Shown here piece after piece: positions 9,701-16,301 of a DNA stretch of 33,211 nt. The position numbers and the translations under genes were made by a program. The first letter of the stretch is position 1. Each line of letters starts with the position of its first letter. The stretch comes from Actinomycetota bacterium (lineage in GTDB: Bacteria > Actinomycetota > Geothermincolia > Geothermincolales > RBG-13-55-18). The notes below the pieces were generated by a model. It was not told where the DNA came from, searched no databases, and was given only the letters and a program-made list of their open reading frames with translations. Location: contig QZKE01000046.1 of NCBI GenBank assembly GCA_003598015.1, positions 1-33,211 of the forward strand, in the 5' to 3' direction.

Positions 9701-10109
9701 CACGCCTTTCGATCCCAGATAGGAAGGCGGCCAGCTCCGCCCGGCGGTCGCTGCGGGGGGCCCGGGAGGCTGAGACGGGACCGCCGCCGCTGGTCTCCTG
9801 GAAGTCCATATTCGGATCGAAAGCTGCCGCGAGGTAGGCGAGGAATATGGACAGGTCGCGGTCGGAGTCCTCGAGTTGATACCAGGCATATGGAAGTCCG
9901 CGGCGGTTGAGGAAATCGGCGGTGAGGGTGCTCTTTCCGAATCCCGCGCCGGCCACGACGCAGGTCAGCTTGACGGAGACAGCGGTGTCGAGCGTTTCAA
10001 GCAGCCTGTTCCTGGGCACGATCTCGTGCAGGCGCGGGGGTGAGAGCTTGGAGGAGAGGATGGGGATCTCTACTCCACCCGTTTTTTCGTCTTCACGTCT
10101 GGATCCCAT
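6753..10109 (-). CDS. MalT-like STAND ATPase with wHTH and BTAD domains (regulator)
   Basis: A transcriptional regulator of 1118 residues. Residues 1-330 form a NOD/STAND ATPase with a Walker A loop GAGFGKST (54-61) and a Walker B strand FFVVLDDFQEV near 160; the opening ILSSKLSPPRLHEIVPR is typical of MalT/LuxR-type activators. About 360-830 is a TPR-like helical array (YSLAQCYERLGAYGQALEIY). The C-terminus is not a LuxR helix-turn-helix but an OmpR-type winged helix (about 858-955, LEIRMLGSLRVAKG to LNVALSTIRKTL) followed by a BTAD domain (about 965-1110), as in SARP regulators. AAGGA lies 6 bases before the ATG. It is divergent from the glycyl radical enzyme and runs toward the membrane protein/SDR pair. 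The likely mode is ligand- and ATP-dependent activation of neighbours. Confidence 0.88.
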   Translation of the reverse strand: MGSRREDEKTGGVEIPILSSKLSPPRLHEIVPRNRLLETLDTAVSVKLTCVVAGAGFGKSTLTADFLNRRGLPYAWYQLEDSDRDLSIFLAYLAAAFDPNMDFQETSGGGPVSASRAPRSDRRAELAAFLSGIERRVKDDFFVVLDDFQEVSDGQEVIGALDFLLAHLPGNLHLFILSASEPDLDLAKMRGRREVLEIREDQLCFNDEETARLLEDVFFLQVDDEDITALTELTEGWITGLILLSHTLKSGDNTHIGRIRNEEAVTSPMLFDYFYRVIYQDLDEELKGFLLRTSILSRVEPGFCDAFLEIGDSGRCLSRLAASHLFVIPLDEAGTSYRYHNLLRSFLLDVLSKAFTPSEVASLHARAAVLWEERGESEEALGHYMTAGEPEKAAERLESMAGVLIRYGRYTFLRQAIERLPQPILQEHPRLLYSLAQCYERLGAYGQALEIYERAASIFAERGDQASRMDCMRDGLKLAVLSGKAPQAEASMEEFVEIFEDSALDMDSWFQSAALMSAGSTYLGMADRARGFIEASLARIEDVKEDGGRLTMLTWCGYASLLLGEYRQAVDLLIRARKLAVERDFLSHLPDICCLLSLTHSAMGRFAEARGYAEEGMRASSAAGSEGSIHPTTIQNRLARAISLEDMGEDEGFLELSRLRRLAEEGEDIWLAVNCNLFSGTAYLWAGDLQRSLRCFRRTETLCREKGFLDDELLSSLSRIALTMGEEIDAAEALEEARRIVDTMQNRAAGVLRSVSYLLLASILFQTGDDDGALKTLSMAVAMDEKNGGLGWWKAYSRLVLPIIAIAFSRGESIDFLSEAFRVIGSVSLPYLYRLRRSGLREAREKAQELIEELLGKVAEPLEIRMLGSLRVAKGRSRIEEADWRSKRALSALKYLAAHHARGPMQRDVLMDLLWPDMDPEKASKNLNVALSTIRKTLDPDADWGDSRYLVSSGNSLLLEPGDGGWIDVELFRDKLEEALAAREAGDSRAFLQRCLEAEALYGGDFLAEDPYEDWCLPIRETLKKAYIDLLRDITDEYIEAGAHDRALTYIEKALAGDPGREDLYRCAMVVHASRGDRAGMEKAFERCRKYLRDNLDVSSSAETQELYNTLGERFANG

Positions 10110-10456
10110 GAGAATCCTTCCGCTGGAGAAATGTCCCGGCGACCCGGAGGGGGAGACGGCCCTACGGTCCGTCCTGCCTCCACGGCATTATAATACCCCG
10201 GGAGAAGCCCTCGGGGATATGCACCGGGTCCGCATGCGCTCCGCGTGTGTGCGGAGGCCGAGGGCCGCCACTGGAAGGGCTTGAGACCGCCTTCCCGTGA
10301 TACGCGCCGCGAACATGGGGCTGGGATTTATTCTGCTTAAACTTGCCGGAGTAAGATTAATCCCTGAGCATTACAGGATCACGCCAGCTGCGAACGGTTT
10401 TCGGGGAGAAAGACGGCCGGCGACTCGCGGCGGGAGAACGTGAGGGGGGTTTGCAG
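10110..10456. promoter_or_regulatory. Divergent promoter region, regulator / glycyl radical enzyme
   Basis: No gene is supported in these 347 bases. A TATAAT occurs on the plus strand at 10189-10194, and because the sequence CATTATAATA is nearly symmetric, one occurs on the minus strand at 10187-10192. Immediately right of it is an inverted repeat, CCCCGGG-AGAAG-CCCTCGGGG (10196-10216), with one bulged base, which could be an operator for the minus-strand regulator. Nearer the plus-strand gene is the shared AT-rich element at 10325-10353. The ribosome binding site GAGGGGGG (10442-10449) precedes the ATG at 10457. No clear -35/-10 pair was found for the plus strand. Confidence 0.45.
10325..10353 (+). 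promoter_or_regulatory. AT-rich element, second copy
   Basis: The sequence begins GATTTATTCTGCTTAAAC and matches the minus-strand element at 6691-6720. It lies 104-132 bp upstream of the glycyl radical enzyme start. Its local base composition stands out from the surrounding GC-rich DNA. It may be an activator or operator site common to both flanking units. Confidence 0.45.
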
Positions 10457-13030
10457 ATGGATTACGTGGAGACCGGCGAGAAGGTACGTGGAGTGCCCTC
10501 CGGGAGAACGGAGCGCATGAAGGAGCGCTTTATCGCCAGCCCGTTCAAACTGGATATCGAGCGGGCGCGCTACTACACCTCGGTATGGAAGAGCATGGGG
10601 AGCGTAGGGTCCAAGGAGCCCTGCCGGCGCGCGGCGCTGGCCCTGCAGGAGACCCTGCGCAACATGACCGTCGGCATCGGCGAAGACGAGCAGCTGGTCG
10701 GCATGAAGGCCGCGGATACGCTCGCGGAGCCGGTGGGGGTCGAGAGGGGTTCGTTCAATGGGGCGATAAAGCTGTTCCTCAGCCCCTTCGCGGACGAGAA
10801 CATGGCTCTTCCCATAGGGGGTATCAGCCAGGAACGCTCTCGCGAGGTGATCGGCAGCGCCACACCCGCCGTTCGCAGGGAGCTGAAGAAAGACATACTT
10901 CCCTTCTGGCGCGGCAAGACCTTTCACGACCGCAAGATCAGGGAGCTGACCCTGGAAGGCCTCTACGGGGGCCAGCCCGTCATCGGCCCCGTCTCCCTCT
11001 ACCGCATGATCAGGGGGCTGGGGGGGCCGAAGAACGCGCTGAGAGTCCTATCGAAGAACGTTGGGGGCAATATCAGCTCCATGAACAAGAGATCCCTGCT
11101 GCTGCTCCCGCAGGGTCTGCGTCTGGCCTACGAGATCCTGCCCGACCTTAGCTATATCCTCCTGGACATGCAGGGCCATATCGTCCCCGGCTACAGCCGC
11201 GTACTTCAGCTTGGCTTCAGGGGCATCTCGGAGTGGGCGGCGAGGGAGCTGGCCGAACTCGACAGGAGCGCGGAAGGCTACGAGCGGCGCAAGGACTTCC
11301 TGGCGTCGGTCCGCATCGCGGCAAAGGCGGTCTGCGACTTCTCGCGGAGGTATGCCGAGCTGGCGGAGGAGATGGCCGCCGCAGCGGAGGGTGAGAGGAA
11401 GACGGAGCTCCTCGCCATTGCGGAGCGCTGCCGCAGGGTCCCGGCCGAGCCGCCGCGCACCTTCATGGAGGCGGTGCAGTCCATATGGATGACCCAGGTG
11501 GTCCTGGCCGTGAGCTACGGCCTGGACAACGTCTTCACCCCCGGCAGGATGGACCAGTACCTGCATCCTTATTACGAGGCGGACATGGAGGCCGGACGCG
11601 TGACCCGCGAACAGGCGGTTGAGGCGGTGGAGGAACTGCTCATCAAGGTCGCGGGCAACCTCATTTTCGGCCCCAACAACATCACCGTAGGCGGGTTGGG
11701 CCGCGATGGCGAGGACGCCACCTGCGAGGTGTCCTTTATCTTCCTGGAGGCGTTGGAAAACGTGCGGGGTTTAGGCGACGGCCTGGCGGTGAGGATCTCC
11801 CACGAGACGCACCGCAAGTTCCTCCTGCGCGCCCTGGAGACGCACCGCATCACCGCTGGCGTGGCCTTCTACAACGACGACATCGTTGTCCGGGACCTGG
11901 TGGAAGAGGGATACGCGGAGGAGGACGCACGGGACTATTCGATAGTGGGCTGCGTGGAGCCCACCTCCACCGGAAACGACAACTCCTACACCGCCGGCAA
12001 CGCCATCATGCTGGTGGGGGCCCTGGAGATGGCGCTCAACCGCGGCCGCAAGTTGTTGACGGGTTCGCGCCGCGTGGGCGCCCGCACCCGCGACCCCCGC
12101 AGGTTCCGCACCTTCGAGGACGTAAAGGATGCCTTCGAGAAGCAGGTTTCCCATGTCGTGGACGTGTGCGTGCGCATGACGGAGGTGAAGGACAGGGTGT
12201 TCGCGGAGTTCCCCACCCCGCTCCTCTCCGCGACGGTGGAGGGCTGCCTGGAGACCGGGCTCGACCTGACCTGGGGAGGCGCCCGCTACAATCACGGACA
12301 CGTCAACGCCCAGGCCCTGGCCACGGTGGCTGATTCCCTGGCCGCCATACGTTGGGCGGTCTTCGAGGAACGCATGGTGTCCATGCGCGAGATGATCAAG
12401 GCGCTGCGCCGCGATTTCGTGGGCTGCGAATCCCTGCGCCAGGAGCTGTCGCGCAAGGCGCCCAAATTCGGGAACGACGACCCCCGGGTGGACGACATCG
12501 CCCGGTGGGTGTCAGAGGTCTTCACGCGCGAGGTGCGCAAGCACGCTTGCTGGCGGGGAGGCCATTACCGCCCCAGCATGTTCTCCTCCGGCACCCAGGA
12601 CCTGGAGGGCGCACTGTGCGGGGCCACCCCCGACGGCAGGCGGGCCGGGGAAGTGGTGGCCAACGGCATCTCGCCCACCAACGGCATGGAGAGGACGGGC
12701 ACTACGGCCGTCTTCCATTCCGTGGCCGCGGCCGGGAAGACCTTCATGAGCGACGGCTCGGCCCTGAACATGAACCTGTCGCCGGCCATGCTCCTATCGC
12801 GGGAGAGCGTGGAGAAACTGGCCTCGCTTGTGGAAGCGTACTTCGTCATGGGCGGCAGGCACGTACAGTTCAACCCGCTGGACGCGGAGACCTTGCGGGA
12901 CGCCCAGGAGCACCCTGAGAAATACCCCGACCTGACGGTGAAGGTGACTGGTTACTCCGCGCGCTTCGTGGACCTCTCACGGGTGCTGCAGGACGATATC
13001 ATCGCCCGCACGGAGTTCGAAGGGGTGTGA
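10457..13030 (+). CDS. Glycyl radical enzyme (pyruvate formate-lyase family)
   Basis: An 857-residue oxygen-sensitive radical enzyme. The thiyl-radical cysteine is Cys499 in SIVGCVEPTSTG, with Glu501 two residues on, the GCVE arrangement found in dehydratase/lyase members (glycerol, propanediol and choline-lyase types) rather than the Cys-Cys of pyruvate formate-lyase. The glycyl radical site is Gly832 in VKVTGYSARFVDLS, followed by the usual ending LQDDIIARTE. Length and domain order (PFL domain about 15-710, glycine-radical domain about 735-857) are normal. The ATG at 10457 is preferred to the TTG at 10451 from the GAGGGGGG six to seven bases before it. The radical-SAM activase that normally adjoins such genes is absent from this window. 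The substrate cannot be named from sequence. Confidence 0.93.
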   Translation: MDYVETGEKVRGVPSGRTERMKERFIASPFKLDIERARYYTSVWKSMGSVGSKEPCRRAALALQETLRNMTVGIGEDEQLVGMKAADTLAEPVGVERGSFNGAIKLFLSPFADENMALPIGGISQERSREVIGSATPAVRRELKKDILPFWRGKTFHDRKIRELTLEGLYGGQPVIGPVSLYRMIRGLGGPKNALRVLSKNVGGNISSMNKRSLLLLPQGLRLAYEILPDLSYILLDMQGHIVPGYSRVLQLGFRGISEWAARELAELDRSAEGYERRKDFLASVRIAAKAVCDFSRRYAELAEEMAAAAEGERKTELLAIAERCRRVPAEPPRTFMEAVQSIWMTQVVLAVSYGLDNVFTPGRMDQYLHPYYEADMEAGRVTREQAVEAVEELLIKVAGNLIFGPNNITVGGLGRDGEDATCEVSFIFLEALENVRGLGDGLAVRISHETHRKFLLRALETHRITAGVAFYNDDIVVRDLVEEGYAEEDARDYSIVGCVEPTSTGNDNSYTAGNAIMLVGALEMALNRGRKLLTGSRRVGARTRDPRRFRTFEDVKDAFEKQVSHVVDVCVRMTEVKDRVFAEFPTPLLSATVEGCLETGLDLTWGGARYNHGHVNAQALATVADSLAAIRWAVFEERMVSMREMIKALRRDFVGCESLRQELSRKAPKFGNDDPRVDDIARWVSEVFTREVRKHACWRGGHYRPSMFSSGTQDLEGALCGATPDGRRAGEVVANGISPTNGMERTGTTAVFHSVAAAGKTFMSDGSALNMNLSPAMLLSRESVEKLASLVEAYFVMGGRHVQFNPLDAETLRDAQEHPEKYPDLTVKVTGYSARFVDLSRVLQDDIIARTEFEGV

Positions 13031-13040
13031 GTCCATTTTA

Positions 13041-13074
13041 GGCTCGAGTTGCTAGATGCAACCTTGCAAGAGCC
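13041..13074. terminator. Hairpin between convergent genes
   Basis: GGCTC (13041-13045) pairs with GAGCC (13070-13074), and inside it GTTGC (13048-13052) pairs with GCAAC (13058-13062) around TAGAT. It lies 10 bp after the glycyl radical enzyme stop and about 50 bp past the end of the converging minus-strand gene. There is no T-tract, so termination is inferred from position and structure. Confidence 0.4.
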
Positions 13075-13123
13075 GCGACCTCAGGAGCTCTGGCTGCGAT
13101 TTCTCGACGAATGATTGAGAGGC

Positions 13124-14179
13124 CTAGGCGGGGGTCACCTCCACCGTGAGGTCGCCGCCGGGGGCAAGCTCCCATTCCACCTTCCCCTCGCGCTTGAAGA
13201 CCAGCTCGAAGAAGCCCAGGACCAGGCCCACCAGGAGGAGGTGGAGGCAGGGGTTCTCCAGGTGAACGCGCAGGCGTTCGCCTGAGAACGATATGTCCTT
13301 GAGGTTTCCAAACCCCCTCAAAGCCAGATGGTCCCGGAACATGCCGGTATCCTGCACCTCGCCGGTGTCGTAGAACCCCATCTTCACAAAACGCCTCTGC
13401 GCCTCGATGAGGATACGGGAGATATCCTCCCCCAACTCTCCTTCCAGCTCGTCGAGGATGGCCTCGAACTCCGCGGGGCCGTTGAAGACCATGCGCCGTC
13501 CGCTCGCCCTGCGCGAGATGACCCCGGCGGCGAGGTCGAAGTCGTAGTCGGCCAGGATCTCTGGCCCTCCGCAGCCCGGACACACCTGCAGCGCCGCGTT
13601 GCCCGGCTTATTGGAGTATTCGCGCCACTGCAACCGTTCCACGAGTTCCCTGGGATGGGTGGAGACGGAGGTAGTGACCTCGTGGTATCCAGGGGAGGTC
13701 TCCCGGTAGGAGACGCTGCACTCATGTCCGGAGACCACCTCCATGGCTCCCGCCACCGTGCCGCAGAATCCCGGAAGGAAGTACGCGTCGCGGATGCCCA
13801 ACTGCACGAAATCACCTTCGCTGCGTTTGATATGCAGGTCGAGGAGGGATATGCCGCCGAAGCCCATCGTCCTCCCCAGTTCGACCAGGCTGCGCACCAC
13901 CGGCTTGTAGGAGGTCACGCGCATGATCTTCCTGGCCAGACTGGGGACGATGGTGTCTACATAATCATAGGTGGCTTTGCGCTGGCTCTCGATGACCAGT
14001 CTCTCCAGGGAGAGGCCGACCATCTCCTCGACCAGATTGAAGACCTCCAGGATGTTGTCGTTCTCGATAAAGATCATGCGGTGGGAGGGATTGCTCTTTT
14101 CCACGATGGTGCCGCCCGAGAGCCACCTGTGGTTCCCGGTCAGCTTCCTCGGCGCGCCGCATGCCGAACATGTCTTCAC
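13124..14179 (-). CDS. Duplicated zinc-knuckle / V4R-like protein, unknown
   Basis: I do not recognise a named family. The 351-residue protein is two copies of one unit. Each begins with a CxxC knuckle (Cys4/Cys7, CSACGAP; Cys200/Cys203, CPGCGGP). About 30 residues later comes a [R]RM-[IV]-F segment and a helix (VGLSLERLVIESQRK; LGEDISRILIEAQRR), and each unit closes with a G-F-G segment and a tail (GTVAGAMEVVSG; GLVLGFFELVFK) that recalls V4R/haem-NO-binding-like folds, which often sense small ligands. The GTG at 14179 is preferred because GAGGTGG sits 8 bases upstream; a GTG at 14191 has no spaced site. It lies downstream of the TetR gene on the same strand, 170 bp away. A sensory or metal-binding role is inference. 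Confidence 0.65.
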   Translation of the reverse strand: MKTCSACGAPRKLTGNHRWLSGGTIVEKSNPSHRMIFIENDNILEVFNLVEEMVGLSLERLVIESQRKATYDYVDTIVPSLARKIMRVTSYKPVVRSLVELGRTMGFGGISLLDLHIKRSEGDFVQLGIRDAYFLPGFCGTVAGAMEVVSGHECSVSYRETSPGYHEVTTSVSTHPRELVERLQWREYSNKPGNAALQVCPGCGGPEILADYDFDLAAGVISRRASGRRMVFNGPAEFEAILDELEGELGEDISRILIEAQRRFVKMGFYDTGEVQDTGMFRDHLALRGFGNLKDISFSGERLRVHLENPCLHLLLVGLVLGFFELVFKREGKVEWELAPGGDLTVEVTPA

Positions 14180-14349
14180 GATATTATCCACCTCGCTGTC
14201 GTTGTCACGGTAGATCCGTTCTGATAATTCTTCGACCCGACTCCGCGGTCCCTTTAAGCCAGCGGATGGCGGGGCAGGAACCGGATGCGAAGCGGCGCTG
14301 ACGAGCGTTGCGGGCAGTGCGAACGGAACGCTGCCACATCATGGACCGG

Positions 14350-14958
14350 CTAGGGAAGGGCCAGGCTCTGCATGAGGAGATCGAAGAGGCGCTCGCATGT
14401 CCCCACCAGGTCGAAGGAGCCGTTGGTCAGGCACCAGTGGTATATCTGGCCCCGGAAGCAGTTGATGAGCATGATGGCCATCTCCTCGCTGCTGAGATCC
14501 GCGCGTATCTCACCTTTCTCCTGTCCTTCCCCGATGAGCTCGTTGGTGATCTTGTAGAGGAAGCGCTTGCTGTCCATGAGGTAGGGCTTCCTCATGTTGG
14601 GGGCTATCTGGGAATGATAGACCACCTTCATCATGGTGACGCCCAGGTCGGACATGAGCTTGATCGCCTCACGGTTGAATATGCGCAGTTTCTCCGCGCT
14701 GCTCTCCAACCTCTCTATGTCCTGTGCGACCTTGATGTAGTGTTCGTCCATGCGCTTGAACTCTTCCAGGATGATCTGGTCCTTGGACTTGAAGTGGTTG
14801 TAGAACGCGCCCTTGGTCACCCCTACCTTATCGCAGATGTCGTCGACGGTGACCTTGTCGTAGCCTTTCTTAGCGAAGAGGGCGATGGCGGTGTCGAATA
14901 TCGCCTGCCGTGTCTGCATGCCCTTCTCTACCCTGGGTGTGATCTTTTTCTTTGCCAT
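14350..14958 (-). CDS. TetR-family transcriptional repressor
   Basis: A 202-residue TetR/AcrR-type repressor. The N-terminal helix-turn-helix is clear: TRQAIFDTAIALFAKKGYDK, then VTVDDICDKVGVTKGAFYNH (about 14-55). The remaining ~145 residues are the helical ligand-binding and dimerisation domain. The ATG at 14958 is chosen because GGGAG lies 5 bases upstream and the MAKKK start fits the family; upstream in-frame codons lack a site. The gene faces the orphan SDR tail and the SCP2-led catabolic set. Its own promoter (TTGCGT at 15095-15100, 17-bp spacer, TAGTAT at 15072-15077, minus strand) is covered by the palindromic operator, so autorepression is likely. The inducer is probably an acyl-CoA or other pathway intermediate, by analogy with FadR/PsrA/KstR-type TetR proteins. 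Confidence 0.92.
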   Translation of the reverse strand: MAKKKITPRVEKGMQTRQAIFDTAIALFAKKGYDKVTVDDICDKVGVTKGAFYNHFKSKDQIILEEFKRMDEHYIKVAQDIERLESSAEKLRIFNREAIKLMSDLGVTMMKVVYHSQIAPNMRKPYLMDSKRFLYKITNELIGEGQEKGEIRADLSSEEMAIMLINCFRGQIYHWCLTNGSFDLVGTCERLFDLLMQSLALP

Positions 14959-15071
14959 ATGTTCTCCCGGTTCAGGCCCGCTGCGTCCCGGCGTTGCAGC
15001 TGCAGCCGAGGGCTGTGTCATCTGTATCCGCCGGGGTATAGAGGATCGGCTCTGCACGATCCACGTGATAA

Positions 15072-15095
15072 ATACTATGGTATCCTACTCGGGTA
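15072..15095. promoter_or_regulatory. TetR operator copy 1 with divergent promoters
   Basis: This 24-bp segment recurs at 15727-15750 with one mismatch. Its core AATACTATGGTATC is a near-perfect dyad (half-sites ATAC/GTAT). On the minus strand it covers a TTGCGT-17-TAGTAT promoter for the TetR gene; on the plus strand TACTAT (15073-15078) could be a -10 for the small gene at 15146, with a weak -35. Position and palindrome make it the likely TetR binding site. Confidence 0.7.
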
Positions 15096-15145
15096 CGCAA
15101 CTTGTATCGAGTCACCCGTGGCGGTTTCATCGTGGGAGGTGGAAG

Positions 15146-15367
15146 ATGAGCGATAACTCCAGGATGGATGCTGGTGAGATAGCTGAGAGGGTGGTGAAAG
15201 CCGTGGATAGAAACAGGCTCTACGTATTCCCCCAGCTGTCCTCCAAAGTGCTCTGGATTAACAAGCGCTTGTTCCCGGGTTTGTACTTCTCGCTGCTCTC
15301 CCTGCTATACAGGTACGAAATGGCTGAGCCGCTCTTTTTCTGGCTTGCCAGACACGGCATGATATAG
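15146..15367 (+). CDS. Orphan C-terminal module of a short-chain dehydrogenase
   Basis: A 73-residue product with its own ribosome binding site (GGGAGGTGG, 15134-15142) and ATG. Its sequence resembles only the end of an SDR: AERVVKAVDRNRLYVFP, then KVLWINKRLFPGLYFSLLSL, aligning with IIIKAVKRNK and KVLYFLRRMFPGFYYALIGF at the C-terminus of the SDR encoded at 5241-6077. No Rossmann fold precedes it; the 80 bp upstream are promoter and TetR operator. It is either the remnant of a deletion that fused a start site to an SDR tail or a small stand-alone hydrophobic protein. The clean start and full-length frame favour expression. A catalytic role is excluded because the active-site part is missing. 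Confidence 0.6.
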   Translation: MSDNSRMDAGEIAERVVKAVDRNRLYVFPQLSSKVLWINKRLFPGLYFSLLSLLYRYEMAEPLFFWLARHGMI

Positions 15368-15374
15368 CCGGAAA

Positions 15375-15655
15375 CTAGCCCTGCTCCTCGTCCTCTCCCT
15401 CTTCCCGGGACATCCTGTTGTGGAAAAGCCCCAGCACGTCCAGGGACCATCTTCCGGGCTCGTATATGATCATGTAATCCTTAGGGAAATATATCCAAGC
15501 CAGTGGTTCTCGCTTATCAGGACCTGCCGCAGCTCTCGGACAAGCGGGTGGCCTGAGCCGAGCCTCAGCTTGAGAAGGGTGGCGTCAAACAATCCGCGCC
15601 GGGCTTCGATCCCCGGTGTGGGAGAGCATCACGCCCCTGAGGTCCAACTGGGAAT
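15375..15655 (-). pseudogene. Decayed minus-strand gene with two frameshifts
   Basis: Hand translation of the minus strand gives a protein-like series split over frames: LDLRGVMLSHTG (near 15645-15610), then RRGLFDATLLKLRLGSGHPL and VRELRQVLISENHWL (15603-15500), then WIYFPKDYMIIYEPGRWSLD and VLGLFHNRMSREEGEDEEQG ending at a TAG (15375-15377). Each segment shows coding-like composition, and the joins are single-frame shifts. No start codon or ribosome binding site remains. I do not recognise the family. The stretch fills most of the otherwise gene-free 15368-15700 interval between the SDR tail and the SCP2 gene. Intact homologues would confirm it. Confidence 0.5.
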
Positions 15656-15704
15656 CGATGCAAAGTGGCTATTACACCACTGTTGCAGTAGAATTGTGGT
15701 GTGG

Positions 15705-15750
15705 TTGACGGGGCTAAAGCATTTAGATACTATGGTATCCTACTTGGGTA
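15705..15750 (+). promoter_or_regulatory. Promoter with TetR operator copy 2
   Basis: A -35 TTGACG (15705-15710) and a -10 TACTAT (15728-15733) are separated by 17 bp, a good sigma-70-type match. The palindrome GATACTATGGTATC (15726-15739) covers the -10, and the 24-bp block 15727-15750 repeats the one at 15072-15095. A TetR dimer bound here would block initiation. The predicted transcript runs into the SCP2 gene at 15811. Confidence 0.75.
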
Positions 15751-15810
15751 TGTGATGTGTAATCGTGTCCGTTCGGCAGGTCGGTCTATCTTTTGAAAGG
15801 GGTGTGCGCT

Positions 15811-16212
15811 ATGCCGGTTTTCAAGGACACTGACTTCATGTACGAGGTCCTGGGCAAGCTATTCACGAAGCTGCTCGAGAACGAGACCGTCGCCCAGAAG
15901 TTCTACAACGAGAACATCAACGTACAGTTCGTGATCAACGATCCCGATGGGGAGATTTGGCTCCTGCATGGCACCGACAAACCAGAGCTGGCCCTGGGCG
16001 ACACCGATGCCACGGGTGATGTGATCATGTGGCTGGCCGGGGACGACTGCCATAACTTCTGGCTGCAGAAGCTGAAGCTGCCCGTAGCCCTGGCCAAGAG
16101 GAAGGTCAAGGCGAAGGGACCCATGGCTAAGATCCTGGGGATGCTTCCCCTGCTCAAGCCGGCTTACGAAGCCTATCCCGCCATCTGCGAGGAATACGGT
16201 CTCCCCACTTAG
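15811..16212 (+). CDS. SCP2-like sterol/acyl carrier protein
   Basis: A 133-residue single-domain protein of the SCP2 (sterol carrier protein 2) type, a hydrophobic-pocket fold that binds fatty acyl-CoAs or sterols. Supporting features are the length, the alternating strand pattern VQFVINDPDGEIWLLHG followed by DTDATGDVIMWLAGDD, and the C-terminal helices (KILGMLPLLKPAYEAYPAIC). There is no signal peptide or membrane segment. GAAAGGGG (15795-15802) precedes the ATG by 8 bases. It is the first gene behind the TetR-controlled promoter and lies 89 bp before the first DUF2148 gene, suggesting a shared transcript and a role as lipid or CoA-ester carrier for the pathway. The SCP2 assignment rests on pattern and is fairly but not fully secure. 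Confidence 0.72.
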   Translation: MPVFKDTDFMYEVLGKLFTKLLENETVAQKFYNENINVQFVINDPDGEIWLLHGTDKPELALGDTDATGDVIMWLAGDDCHNFWLQKLKLPVALAKRKVKAKGPMAKILGMLPLLKPAYEAYPAICEEYGLPT

Positions 16213-16301
16213 CGGTAAGTCCGCAATCAGCGTGCTGAAAATACACAGTCGAGAGCCGCCGGCTTGAGTTATCGATCCTTTATATCAGGAGGCGTTTCAT
16301 C

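Noticed and set aside
10322-10337. Sigma-54-like GG-N10-GC sequence upstream of the glycyl radical enzyme
   Set aside because: The match is partial, the shared element at 6691-6720 lacks it, and the nearby regulator is not a sigma-54 enhancer-binding protein.
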